Shown here one piece after another: positions 33,691 to 42,134 of a stretch of DNA of 64,000 bases. The stretch is from NCBI GenBank assembly GCA_900318395.1, contig ONKL01000014.1, positions 1-64,000 on the forward strand, in the 5' to 3' direction. Numbering within the stretch: position 1 is the first letter of the stretch; every line of letters begins with the position of its first letter. The translations under genes and the position numbers were made by a program. The notes beneath the pieces are model-generated. The model saw only the letters and a list, made by a program, of their open reading frames with translations, did no database searches and was not told where the DNA came from. The stretch comes from an uncultured Prevotella sp. (lineage in GTDB: Bacteria > Bacteroidota > Bacteroidia > Bacteroidales > Bacteroidaceae).

Positions 33691-34938
33691 TTAACTGAGC
33701 TTGTGGATGACAAGACCTGAGCGGAGCTTCGGCTCAAACCATGTAGCCTTTGGAGGCATAATCTTGCCAGAATCAGCAATGTCCATAATCTGCTGCATAG
33801 AGACGGGATAGAGAGCCAAAGCAGCACGCATCTCCCCACTATCCACACGGCGCTTGAGCTCGCCAAGACCACGCAGGCCTCCTACGAAGTCAATACGCTG
33901 AGAGCTGCGGAGATCACCGATATTGAGAATCTCATCGAGAATCAGACGGCTGGAGATATCGACATCAAGCACTCCGATAGGATCATTATTGTCGTAGGTA
34001 CCCTCCTTAGCCTTCAGGCTGAACCAATGTTCGTCAAGATAGAGCGAGAACTCATGGAGCTGCTGAGGCTTATAGATCTCGGTGCCCTTATCCTCAACGA
34101 TGAAGTTGACTTGCAGGGCTGCAAGGAACTCTTCAGACGACATGCCATTGAGATCCTTCACCACACGGTTGTAATCGAGAATCGTCAGCTGTGAAGCCTG
34201 GAAGCAGACTGCCATGAAGAAGTTGTACTCCTCGGTGCCCCTATGATTTGGATTCTGCTTCTGCTTTTCAGCACCCACGAGGGCTGCAGCTGCCGAGCGG
34301 TGATGGCCATCAGCAATATAGAGCGAAGGCATCTTGGCAAACTCATCGGTGATCAGCTGCATATCCTGATCATCATTGATAATCCAGAACTGATGGCGGA
34401 AACCATCGATGGGAGCAATGAAATCATATTCGGGCGTTGTGGCAGCATAGCGCATGATAAGCTCATTGAGAACTGCGTTATCAGGATATGCGAAGAACAC
34501 AGGCTCGATGTTGGCATTGTTTACGCGAACATGCTTCATGCGGTCTTCTTCCTTATCGCGACGTGTCAGCTCATGTTTCTTGATACGGCCTGCCATATAG
34601 TCGTCGGTATGGGCACATACCACCAGACCATACTGCGTTTTCCCATTCATCGTCTGCGCATATATATAATAATGTTCGCGCGCATCCTGTACCAGCCACC
34701 CCTTATCCTGGAACTTCTGGAAGTTCTCGGCAGCCTTCTCATAGACACGAGGATCATACTCGGAAGTGCCTACGGGGAAATCTATCTCGGGCTTGATGAT
34801 GTGGTAGAGGCTCATCTCGTTGTCGCCAGCCTCTGCCCTCGCCTCTTCACTATCGAGCACATCGTAAGGACGGCTCTCCACTTTCTCCACCAGTTCCTTT
34901 GGCGGGCGGATTCCTTTAAATGGTTTTATAATTGCCAT
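33691..34938 (-). CDS. DUF1015-family protein
   Basis: 415 residues with the DUF1015 features IIKPFKGIRPPKELVEKV at the start, RPYDVLDSEEAR, and the central YIADGHHRSAAAALVG followed by FFMAVCFQASQLTILDYNR. This widespread family has no settled function. The DGHHR segment resembles that of ParB-like CTP-dependent proteins, a link I suggest only as a possibility. In related genomes I recall it next to serC-serA. Here a HIT gene and a plus-strand cellulase intervene. Confidence 0.85.
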   Translation of the reverse strand: MAIIKPFKGIRPPKELVEKVESRPYDVLDSEEARAEAGDNEMSLYHIIKPEIDFPVGTSEYDPRVYEKAAENFQKFQDKGWLVQDAREHYYIYAQTMNGKTQYGLVVCAHTDDYMAGRIKKHELTRRDKEEDRMKHVRVNNANIEPVFFAYPDNAVLNELIMRYAATTPEYDFIAPIDGFRHQFWIINDDQDMQLITDEFAKMPSLYIADGHHRSAAAALVGAEKQKQNPNHRGTEEYNFFMAVCFQASQLTILDYNRVVKDLNGMSSEEFLAALQVNFIVEDKGTEIYKPQQLHEFSLYLDEHWFSLKAKEGTYDNNDPIGVLDVDISSRLILDEILNIGDLRSSQRIDFVGGLRGLGELKRRVDSGEMRAALALYPVSMQQIMDIADSGKIMPPKATWFEPKLRSGLVIHKLS

Positions 34939-34968
34939 GACAATATATTCAACATTGAAGATTAAACA

Positions 34969-35394
34969 TTAAAGATATTCCTTAATCTTGGCAATCATCT
35001 CATCGTATTCAGCATCTGAGAGATATACCTTGCCTGGATTCATCTGGAACGTACCACCATAGTCGGGGCCATCCACATACTTCGGAGCCAGATGGAAATG
35101 CAGGTGTGAGAGTTTGTCACTATAGGCGCCATAGTTGATCTTCTCTGGATTGAAAGCCTTCTGCATCGCACGTGTTACACGAGCCACATCTGCCATAAAG
35201 GCATTACGGTCTTCATCCGACAGTTCGTTCAAGTCGTTAACATGGTCTTTATAAGCCACGAGGCAACGACCACGATAGGTCTGCTCCTTAAAAAGGAATG
35301 CGCGCGATACTGACAACTGGGCAAACTCAATCATCAGATCATGAAGCGTCTGATTGTTTGTGCAGTATAGACACTGCTTGGGATCACTTTGCAT
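34969..35394 (-). CDS. HIT-family nucleotide hydrolase/transferase
   Basis: 141 residues. The histidine triad is visible as HLHFHLAPK (pattern HxHxHx), preceded by the phosphate-binding region YKDHVNDLNELSDEDRNAFM. A CLYC pair near residues 8-11 may bind zinc, as in some HIT proteins. It probably hydrolyses a nucleotide phosphoramidate or dinucleoside polyphosphate; the substrate is not known. The gene ends 30 bases before DUF1015 and is probably read with it. Confidence 0.88.
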   Translation of the reverse strand: MQSDPKQCLYCTNNQTLHDLMIEFAQLSVSRAFLFKEQTYRGRCLVAYKDHVNDLNELSDEDRNAFMADVARVTRAMQKAFNPEKINYGAYSDKLSHLHFHLAPKYVDGPDYGGTFQMNPGKVYLSDAEYDEMIAKIKEYL

Positions 35395-35474
35395 AATCGT
35401 TTGTTTAAAGATTTTGATTTTAGTGGTGCAAAATTACGCAAAATCTTCCGATTTCCAAAATCTTTCCGAAGATA

Positions 35475-35506
35475 TTTGCTTTGTTCAAGAATAATTCGTA
35501 TCTTTG
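35475..35506 (+). promoter_or_regulatory. promoter of the GH5 gene
   Basis: TTTG (35475-35478), 20 bases, TATCTTTG (35499-35506). Confidence 0.75.
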
Positions 35507-35540
35507 CAAGAAAATACAAACCAATAAAACTATAATGTGT

Positions 35541-37280
35541 ATGAAGAAAACTCTACTTTTTGTATGTAGCATGCTAATGTGCATGAGCACTCAGGCAGCT
35601 GATTTTGAAACAGCGAAAGACGCAGTAAAGAACATGGGCGTAGGCTGGAACCTGGGTAACACGCTCGATGCCGTCAACTGGGAAGGTAAGGATGGTTGGA
35701 ACTGGTCGTCTGTCGCAGATCATGAAAAGTATTGGGGACAACCCATCACAAAACCTGAGCTGATGAAGATGATGAAAGAGGCTGGCTTTGGTGCCATCCG
35801 CGTTCCTGTCACATGGTTCCAGGAAATGGATAAAAAAGGTAAGGTCAATGCTGAGTGGATGAAACGCGTTCATGAGGTAGTTGACTATGTTCTCGACAAT
35901 GGCATGTACTGTATCCTGAATGTGCATCACGACACGGGTGCAGATAATACCCATTGGCTCGTAGCTGATGATGACGTATACAATGATTCCAAAGACAGAT
36001 TTGAGAGTCTTTGGATTCAGATTGCCCATGAATTCGAGGATTATGACGATCATCTGATCTTTGAGGCCTATAATGAGATGCTCGATAAGCTCAACAGTTG
36101 GAACTATGCTTCCTTCAATACAACCGACAAATATGATGCAGCCATCGCAGAGTCTGCCTATAATGCCATCAACAAGTATGCACAAAGTTTCGTAGATGCA
36201 GTCCGCTCTACTGGTGGAAACAATTCTTTCCGTAACCTCGTTGTCAATACCTACAGCGCTGCTGCAGGTGGTGTTTGGGGTACCAATACTCATCCCCAGG
36301 ACCCTCTGAACGAGATGAAACTGCCCGTCGATGCAGCAGAGAATCACCTGATTTTCCAGGTTCACTATTATCCTGGACTTAAGAAGAATAACCTGTCGAC
36401 TATCAAGAGTGAGGTGACTGAAAAGATGGCCAATCTGAAATCTATCCTTGCAGCCAAGGGTGCACCAGTTATCATCGGAGAATGGGGAACGCTGGATGAT
36501 GACAGCAACGAGAACTACAAGAACAACAAGGAGAATTATCTGGATTTCTGTTCACACTTCGTACAGGAAGCCAAGAAGAACGATATCATCACCTTCTATT
36601 GGATGGGACTCTCTGATGGTGCTGATCGCGAAGTACCAGTTTTTACTCAGCCTGATCTTGCAGAAACCATCGTCAAGGCCTATCGTGGCAAAGACTATCA
36701 AGGCAAGTACCCCTCAGCTGGAGAAGTCGCAATGACTTACGTCGTGACTTATACTGATGAATGGGGAGAATTGTTCCTGTATGGTGACTGGAATCGTAAC
36801 GCCACCAAATTGAGTAACTACAAAGGTATCCGTGTTGAAATGGAAGATGACAGCTATGCCAGTAAATTACAGGTGAAGATATATGGTGCCAAGAATGGTA
36901 CGAATAGTGATGGAACCGACAAGTTCAATGAGCAGTGTACCCCATTAGCTACTGGCACAAATGTTACTACTGTTGACTTTGATGCTAATGTCTTGGGCTC
37001 TACGTTCTGGGGGATCACACTCCAGACACAGGTAGGAGCAACAACCGCCAAGTTAAAGGATGCCAAGCTGATCAAGGCTGATGGGACTGAAGAACCTGCT
37101 TCTATCGCTGTAGCCTGGGGATGTTCTCTGAAAAAGGAGTCGTCACCAACAAGTATTCGTTCTATCCAGACTGCCACATCAAAGTCTGATGGAGCCTTCT
37201 ATAACCTTCATGGGCAGCGCATGCAGAATCCACAAAAAGGAATCTATATCCGAAACGGCAAAAAATATGTCATGAAATAA
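35541..37280 (+). CDS. secreted GH5 endoglucanase-like glycoside hydrolase
   Basis: 579 residues from ATG 35541; an ATG two codons earlier is possible. Signal peptide 1-20 (ends STQAA). GH5 marks: GVGWNLGNTLDA, GFGAIRVPVTW, ILNVHHD, acid/base Glu179 in FEAYNEM and nucleophile Glu314 in IIGEWGTLD. The catalytic domain ends near residue 390. A beta-sandwich, probably a carbohydrate-binding module, follows (about 400-530). The C-terminal tail (YNLHGQRMQNPQKGIYI, then NGKKYVMK) resembles the short C-terminal motif common in secreted Prevotella proteins. It should cut beta-1,4-glucan or a related glucan. It lies on the opposite strand to the serine-pathway genes. Confidence 0.9.
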   Translation: MKKTLLFVCSMLMCMSTQAADFETAKDAVKNMGVGWNLGNTLDAVNWEGKDGWNWSSVADHEKYWGQPITKPELMKMMKEAGFGAIRVPVTWFQEMDKKGKVNAEWMKRVHEVVDYVLDNGMYCILNVHHDTGADNTHWLVADDDVYNDSKDRFESLWIQIAHEFEDYDDHLIFEAYNEMLDKLNSWNYASFNTTDKYDAAIAESAYNAINKYAQSFVDAVRSTGGNNSFRNLVVNTYSAAAGGVWGTNTHPQDPLNEMKLPVDAAENHLIFQVHYYPGLKKNNLSTIKSEVTEKMANLKSILAAKGAPVIIGEWGTLDDDSNENYKNNKENYLDFCSHFVQEAKKNDIITFYWMGLSDGADREVPVFTQPDLAETIVKAYRGKDYQGKYPSAGEVAMTYVVTYTDEWGELFLYGDWNRNATKLSNYKGIRVEMEDDSYASKLQVKIYGAKNGTNSDGTDKFNEQCTPLATGTNVTTVDFDANVLGSTFWGITLQTQVGATTAKLKDAKLIKADGTEEPASIAVAWGCSLKKESSPTSIRSIQTATSKSDGAFYNLHGQRMQNPQKGIYIRNGKKYVMK

Positions 37281-37284
37281 GTGC

Positions 37285-37355
37285 CGCTTATTGAGCAATA
37301 AGGGACCATTATCTGCAAATAAGGGACCCTTATTGGAAAATAAGGACCCCTTAAT
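37285..37355. repeat. cluster of AATAAGGGACC-like repeats
   Basis: Between the GH5 stop and the terminator, AATAAGGGACC occurs twice and AATAAGGACCC once. The block starts with TTATTGAGCAATAA, close to the palindrome TTATTGCGCAATAA at 533-546. Confidence 0.6.
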
Positions 37356-37362
37356 AAAAAAC

Positions 37363-37394
37363 AAGAGCCGCAAGATTCAAATCCTGCGGCTCTT
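37363..37394. terminator. bidirectional terminator between GH5 and serA
   Basis: AAGAGCCGCA (37363-37372) and TGCGGCTCTT (37385-37394), with an inner GAT/ATC pair. Confidence 0.85.
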
Positions 37395-37410
37395 TCTATG
37401 ATCGATAGAC

Positions 37411-38328
37411 TTATTTGTTCACCTGGAACTTGGTGTCTCCATCCTTGAAGAAAGCGTTGATCTGCTTGGCAGCAGCAATACCTGCATTGATATTGGCCTC
37501 GGCAGTCTGAGCACCCATCTTCTTTGGTGTCGAGAAGTAACGGCCCTCGAACTTCTGGAACTCATCGTTGGCATCTGGCATAATGTCTGTCACGAACTTC
37601 AGGTCCTCGCGCTCAGACATCAGCTTAATCAGTTCAGGCTCGTTGATCACCTCCTTGCGAGCTGTATTCACGAGGATACCACCCTTCTTCAGCTTACCAA
37701 CAAGTGCGTAGTTGATGCTCTGCTTGGTCTCAGGAGTAGCTGGGATATGCAGAGATACAACGTCGCAGGTCTCGAAGAGTGCGTCCTGATTGGCAACAGC
37801 GTGAACACCTGCCTTCTCGATGACCTCTGCGGGGCAGAAAGCATCGTAAGCATAAACATCCATACCAAAGCCCTTGGCGATGCGAGCCACATTGCGACCT
37901 ACATTACCGAAAGCCAGGATACCCAGCTTCTTGCCCAGCAACTCAGAACCGCTCTTGCCATTGTAGAATCCACGAACAGCCATCACGAGCAGTCCGAATA
38001 CGAGCTCTGCTACTGCGTTGGCATTCTGTCCTGGAGTGTTCTCGGCTACTACGGTGTGAGCCGTTGCAGCTGCGAGGTCGATGTTGTCGTAACCAGCACC
38101 AGCACGAACTACAATCTTCAACTGCTTGGCAGCGTCGAGCACTTCGGCATCTACCTTATCCGAGCGGATAATCATAGCGTCGACATCCTTAACTGCATCA
38201 AGCAGCTGAGCTTTCTCTGTATATTTCTCGAGGAGTACGAGTTCATTGCCCGCTCCCTCGATTTCTGCCTTGATACCATTGACAGCAGCTGCTGCGAATG
38301 GCTTCTCTGTTGCAACTAATACTTTCAT
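37411..38328 (-). CDS. serA: D-3-phosphoglycerate dehydrogenase, short form
   Basis: 305 residues, the first step of serine synthesis. NAD-binding loop KKLGILAFGNVGRNVARIAK, catalytic Arg in ILVNTARKEVI. The usual catalytic His (PHIGA in most family members) is replaced by PKKMGAQTAEAN. That lysine is typical of the type III(K) dehydrogenases known from Entamoeba and Bacteroidetes, so the enzyme should still be active. There is no ACT domain, hence no serine feedback of the classical kind. It is 26 bases after serC in one operon. Confidence 0.92.
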   Translation of the reverse strand: MKVLVATEKPFAAAAVNGIKAEIEGAGNELVLLEKYTEKAQLLDAVKDVDAMIIRSDKVDAEVLDAAKQLKIVVRAGAGYDNIDLAAATAHTVVAENTPGQNANAVAELVFGLLVMAVRGFYNGKSGSELLGKKLGILAFGNVGRNVARIAKGFGMDVYAYDAFCPAEVIEKAGVHAVANQDALFETCDVVSLHIPATPETKQSINYALVGKLKKGGILVNTARKEVINEPELIKLMSEREDLKFVTDIMPDANDEFQKFEGRYFSTPKKMGAQTAEANINAGIAAAKQINAFFKDGDTKFQVNK

Positions 38329-38354
38329 TGTCTTATCTTTTACTTGGCACGGAT

Positions 38355-39422
38355 TTAATGATTAGCCTCGAATTCCTTCATACAAGCTACGAGTGCGTTG
38401 CAGCCCTCGATGGTCTGAGCGTTGTAACAAGAAGCACGGAAACCACCAACTGAGCGGTGACCCTTCACGCCAACCATACCCTTTGAAACTGCGAAGTCGA
38501 GGAAGTCTTTCTCAAGTTCCTTGTACTCAGGAGCCATCACGAAGCAGAGGTTCATCAGCGAGCGATCCTCCTCCTTGGCTGTACCTACGAAGCACTTGTT
38601 GCGATCGATCTCACCATAGACGATCTCTGCACGCTGCTGAGCCAGTTTGTCCATAGCCTCTACACCACCCTGCTTCTTGATCCAGCGGAGGTTCTCGAGT
38701 GCACAGTAGATGGGTACTACTGGAGGAGTATTGAACATCGAGCCCTTGTCTACGTGTGTACGATAGTCGAGCATCGTAGGAATCTCGCGAGGAGCCTTGC
38801 CCAACTTCTCATCCTTCACGATAATGATGGTTACACCTGCCATCGAAAGGTTCTTCTGAGCACCAGCATAGATGGCGTCATACTTGCTGACATCAACAGG
38901 ACGACTCATGAAGTCGGATGACATATCAGCAATCAGAGGAACGTTGACATCCAGATCCTTGCGAATCTCTGTACCGTAGATGGTATTGTTTGTTGTGATG
39001 TGCAGATAGTCTGCATCTGCGGGAACAGTCCAATCCTTCGGAATGAATGTATAGTTGGCATCTGCTGAAGAAGCCACCTCTACTACCTCACCGAAAAGCT
39101 TAGCTTCCTTCATGGCCTTCTTTGCCCAGACACCTGTGTTCAGGTAGGCAGCCTTCTTAATCAGGAAGTTGTAGGGAATCATACAGAACTCAAGACTGGC
39201 ACCACCACCAAGGAAGATAACTGAATAGCCCTCAGGAATACTCAGAAGCTCCTTTACCAGAGCTACAGCCTCGTCGACAACGGGCTGAAAATCCTTTGCA
39301 CGGTGGCTGATCTCCATCAGAGAGAGACCTGAGCCGTTGAAATCAAGACACTGTTTAGCGGTAGCCTCGATAACCTCACGGGGGAGCATCGATGGACCTG
39401 CATTAAAGTTGTACTTCTTCAT
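38355..39422 (-). CDS. serC: phosphoserine aminotransferase
   Basis: 355 residues; converts 3-phosphohydroxypyruvate to phosphoserine with glutamate. The start [17 protein letters not shown], the glycine loop [19 protein letters not shown] and the PLP lysine in [18 protein letters not shown] are all normal. [14 protein letters not shown] near the end is the conserved substrate segment. It begins the serC-serA operon behind a weak -7 element at 39475-39482 (TAATTTCG on minus). No serB is in this window. Confidence 0.95.
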   Translation of the reverse strand: MKKYNFNAGPSMLPREVIEATAKQCLDFNGSGLSLMEISHRAKDFQPVVDEAVALVKELLSIPEGYSVIFLGGGASLEFCMIPYNFLIKKAAYLNTGVWAKKAMKEAKLFGEVVEVASSADANYTFIPKDWTVPADADYLHITTNNTIYGTEIRKDLDVNVPLIADMSSDFMSRPVDVSKYDAIYAGAQKNLSMAGVTIIIVKDEKLGKAPREIPTMLDYRTHVDKGSMFNTPPVVPIYCALENLRWIKKQGGVEAMDKLAQQRAEIVYGEIDRNKCFVGTAKEEDRSLMNLCFVMAPEYKELEKDFLDFAVSKGMVGVKGHRSVGGFRASCYNAQTIEGCNALVACMKEFEANH

Positions 39423-39474
39423 TTTTTGGTCGTTATTATTTAAATGGTTTATATTCTTGTTCCGAAAAACGCTG

Positions 39475-39482
39475 CGAAATTA
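39475..39482 (-). promoter_or_regulatory. probable -7 element of serC-serA
   Basis: TAATTTCG on minus departs from TAnnTTTG at one base; 52 bases before the serC start. Confidence 0.4.
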
Positions 39483-39673
39483 CACTTTTTATTTCATTCC
39501 ACCAAATATTTAAGCAGAAATTCACGGATTTTACCGTTTTTCTTTCATTTTGTCAAGTCAATATCGCACTTTCCATTATCTTTTGATACTTACTAATACA
39601 TTATTATATTTATAATTGCTGCAAAGTTACTGAATATTTTTCAAAGTTTGTTCTGTTCTATTGATTTTTTTGC

Positions 39674-39681
39674 TATCTTTG
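39674..39681 (+). promoter_or_regulatory. -7 element of folK-M64-spoU
   Basis: TATCTTTG, 8 bases before the ATG at 39690, so the mRNA would have almost no leader. Confidence 0.65.
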
Positions 39682-39689
39682 CATTCGTT

Positions 39690-40061
39690 ATGACTCAGAA
39701 GGAACATCACATCATTATCAGCCTCGCTTCCAACATCAATCAGGAGGCTCATCTCGAGGCTGCGCGCACTCAACTCATACAGCTGTTGACTGAGGTACAT
39801 TTCACCCGTGCCATTTTCACCGATCCTATCGGCACTCTGCGCCAGGAACCATACCTCAATCAGCTTTGTAGTGGTACCACGGCGCTGGGGATGAATCTGC
39901 TTAATGAAGTCCTGAAGGAGATTGAGAAACGACTTGGCAGGACTCATAATGAGGATGGCATCGTGACGCTTGACCTCGATCTTCTGGAGTATGATGGCGA
40001 GCGTTTTCACTTACGAGACTGGAATCGGAACTATGTAAAGGATTTAATTAATGAATTATGA
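39690..40061 (+). CDS. folK: hydroxymethyldihydropterin pyrophosphokinase (short form)
   Basis: 123 residues from ATG 39690. HPPK features are present: IISLASNINQEAHLEAARTQ at the start and EKRLGRTHNEDGIVTLDLDLL near the end, corresponding to the GR and LDLDIL motifs that bind ATP and magnesium. It transfers pyrophosphate to 6-hydroxymethyl-dihydropterin in folate synthesis. It is shorter than the 159-residue E. coli enzyme and lacks part of the flexible loops, so activity is likely but not certain. It overlaps the next gene by 4 bases. Confidence 0.82.
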   Translation: MTQKEHHIIISLASNINQEAHLEAARTQLIQLLTEVHFTRAIFTDPIGTLRQEPYLNQLCSGTTALGMNLLNEVLKEIEKRLGRTHNEDGIVTLDLDLLEYDGERFHLRDWNRNYVKDLINEL

Positions 40062-41290
40062 AAAGAATACTGATTATCAATTTATTACTTTCAATCTTCG
40101 TATCATCTTATTCTCAGAAGTTCGAGGATTATTTCGAAGATCGCACACTCCGCATAGACTATACGTTTTCTGGCAATAATCAGCAGCAGCAACTCTATGT
40201 TGACGAACTGATTTCTATGCCCAGATGGTATGGCAAGCGCCAACACCTTGCTGAGGTTCCCTTAAAGGGAAACGGACAGATCATTGTTCGCTCTGCCACC
40301 GATGAAACCGTAATTTATCGCAATTCATTCTCTACCCTTTTCCAAGAATGGCTGGCTACGGAAGAATCAAAACGGATACAGAAATCGTTTGAAAACGTGT
40401 TCCTCGTGCCATTTCCCAAGCAACCAGTCCGTATCACCGTAGAATTATATGACTATCACGATCAGAAAATAGCCTCGATGACGCACGCCGTTGATCCTAA
40501 GGATATCCTTATCCGTAAAATAGGCGATCATTTGGTTACACCATATATTACTCTACAGCAGGCAGCAGATACAAACCGTTGTATTCACGTGGCCTATGTG
40601 GCAGAGGGCTATCAACAGCATGAAATGGGAGTATTCCTGGAAGATTGTAAAATCGCGATGGAATCGCTGTTTCAGCATGAACCTTTCAAGCAGATGCAAA
40701 ATCGATTCAACATCATTGCCGTGATGTCGCCTTCTGCAGAGAGTGGCGTTAGCGAGCCTAACAAAGGCATTTGGAAGCAGACAGCTTTGGGTGCCCACTT
40801 CGATACTTTCTATAGTGAGCGCTATCTCACGACGCTCCATCTGAAGAAACTGAACGACGTATTGGCAGGCACACCTTATGAGCACATTATTGTGTTAGTG
40901 AACGGAGAGCGATATGGCGGTGGAGGTATTTACAACTCATATACCCTTACCGATGCTCATGGTCCTTCATTCCGCCCTGTAGTCGTCCATGAATTCGGTC
41001 ATTCCTTTGGAGGACTTGGCGATGAGTATCCTTACGGTGATGATGATCCCATGTATTTCGCGGATACAGAACCATGGGAACCAAATCTGACGACGAAACA
41101 TGATTTCAGCTCGAAGTGGAAGAACCTAGTTGACGAAGGAAAAGCAGGTCTTATCGAAGGAGGCGGTTATCTCAGCAAAGGTGTTTGGCGAGGTTTTAAG
41201 AACTGCCGTATGCGCACCAATGAAGAGCCGGAGTTTTGCCTGGTATGTCAGCAAGCTCTTATCCGTCTGATTAATTTCTATACCGAATGA
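40058..41290 (+). CDS. secreted M64-family zinc peptidase
   Basis: 410 residues with a signal peptide (MKRILIINLLLSIFVSSYSQ). The zinc motif HEFGHSFGGLGDEY defines family M64 (IgA peptidase-like). An N-terminal beta-rich domain (about 20-160) precedes it, as in other Bacteroides members. It presumably cleaves proteins outside the inner membrane; the target is not known. It lies between folK and the RNA methylase, overlapping each by 4 bases, so all three are translated together. Confidence 0.88.
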   Translation: MKRILIINLLLSIFVSSYSQKFEDYFEDRTLRIDYTFSGNNQQQQLYVDELISMPRWYGKRQHLAEVPLKGNGQIIVRSATDETVIYRNSFSTLFQEWLATEESKRIQKSFENVFLVPFPKQPVRITVELYDYHDQKIASMTHAVDPKDILIRKIGDHLVTPYITLQQAADTNRCIHVAYVAEGYQQHEMGVFLEDCKIAMESLFQHEPFKQMQNRFNIIAVMSPSAESGVSEPNKGIWKQTALGAHFDTFYSERYLTTLHLKKLNDVLAGTPYEHIIVLVNGERYGGGGIYNSYTLTDAHGPSFRPVVVHEFGHSFGGLGDEYPYGDDDPMYFADTEPWEPNLTTKHDFSSKWKNLVDEGKAGLIEGGGYLSKGVWRGFKNCRMRTNEEPEFCLVCQQALIRLINFYTE

Positions 41291-42078
41291 TCTACGAGGT
41301 TACATCCATAGAAGACCCTCGCATAGCTCCTTTCTGCAAGCTGACAGAAGCACAGTTGCGAAGCAGATTGAATGCTGATCAAGGCATTTTCATTGCAGAG
41401 AGTCCAAAAGTGATTCGCGTTGCCTTACAAGCTGGCTATGAGCCAGAGGCCTTGTTATGTGAGAAAAAGCACATTGAAGGCGATGCAGCCACTATCATCC
41501 AGGAGCATCCTGACATGCCTGTCTATACAGGAACACGCGAACTGCTGTCAGAAATCACTGGTTATACTTTGACACGGGGAGTCCTCTGTGCCATGAAACG
41601 GAAGCCAGAACCCCTGCTCGATCACGTGCTGAAAGATGCACGTCGCGTCTGTGTGATTGATGCTGTCTGCGACACAACTAATATTGGAGCCATCTTCCGT
41701 TCTGCGGCAGCTCTTGGTATCGATGCTGTTTTACTGACTCGCAGTTCGTGTGACCCATTAAACCGTAGGGCCATTCGTGTATCGATGGGTACAGTATTCC
41801 TTGTTCCTTGGACTTGGCTCAATGATTATGAAGAACTTCACCGACTCGGTTTCCGTACTGCAGCAATGGCACTAACAGACAAATCGATCTCATTGGCAGA
41901 TCCCATTCTGAAGCAGCAGGAACGTCTTGCTATCATCATGGGTACCGAGGGTGACGGTCTTCCTCTGGAAACTATTGAGAAAGCTGATTTCACCGTCCGT
42001 ATTTCTATGTTCCATCAAGTAGACTCCCTGAATGTTGCCGCTGCTGCAGCCGTTGCCTTTTGGGAACTGAGAGCATAA
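41287..42078 (+). CDS. SpoU/TrmH-family RNA 2'-O-methyltransferase
   Basis: 263 residues. SPOUT motifs: motif 1 NIGAIFRSAAALGIDAVLLT, motif 2 IIMGTEGDGLPLETI, motif 3 ISMFHQVDSLNVAAAAAVAF. The N-terminal substrate-binding domain is about 100 residues. It methylates ribose in rRNA or tRNA; the exact target cannot be told. Last gene of the folK operon, ending just before a strong terminator. Confidence 0.9.
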   Translation: MIYEVTSIEDPRIAPFCKLTEAQLRSRLNADQGIFIAESPKVIRVALQAGYEPEALLCEKKHIEGDAATIIQEHPDMPVYTGTRELLSEITGYTLTRGVLCAMKRKPEPLLDHVLKDARRVCVIDAVCDTTNIGAIFRSAAALGIDAVLLTRSSCDPLNRRAIRVSMGTVFLVPWTWLNDYEELHRLGFRTAAMALTDKSISLADPILKQQERLAIIMGTEGDGLPLETIEKADFTVRISMFHQVDSLNVAAAAAVAFWELRA

Positions 42079-42083
42079 AAAAA

Positions 42084-42108
42084 GCGGATTCCAACTGATG
42101 GAATCCGC
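42084..42108. terminator. bidirectional terminator between spoU and ppiD-like genes
   Basis: GCGGATTCCA (42084-42093), actga, TGGAATCCGC (42099-42108), preceded on plus by a run of A that becomes a U-tract for the minus unit. Confidence 0.85.
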
Positions 42109-42134
42109 CTCACTTTAGTATTAGTAATTTTCGA

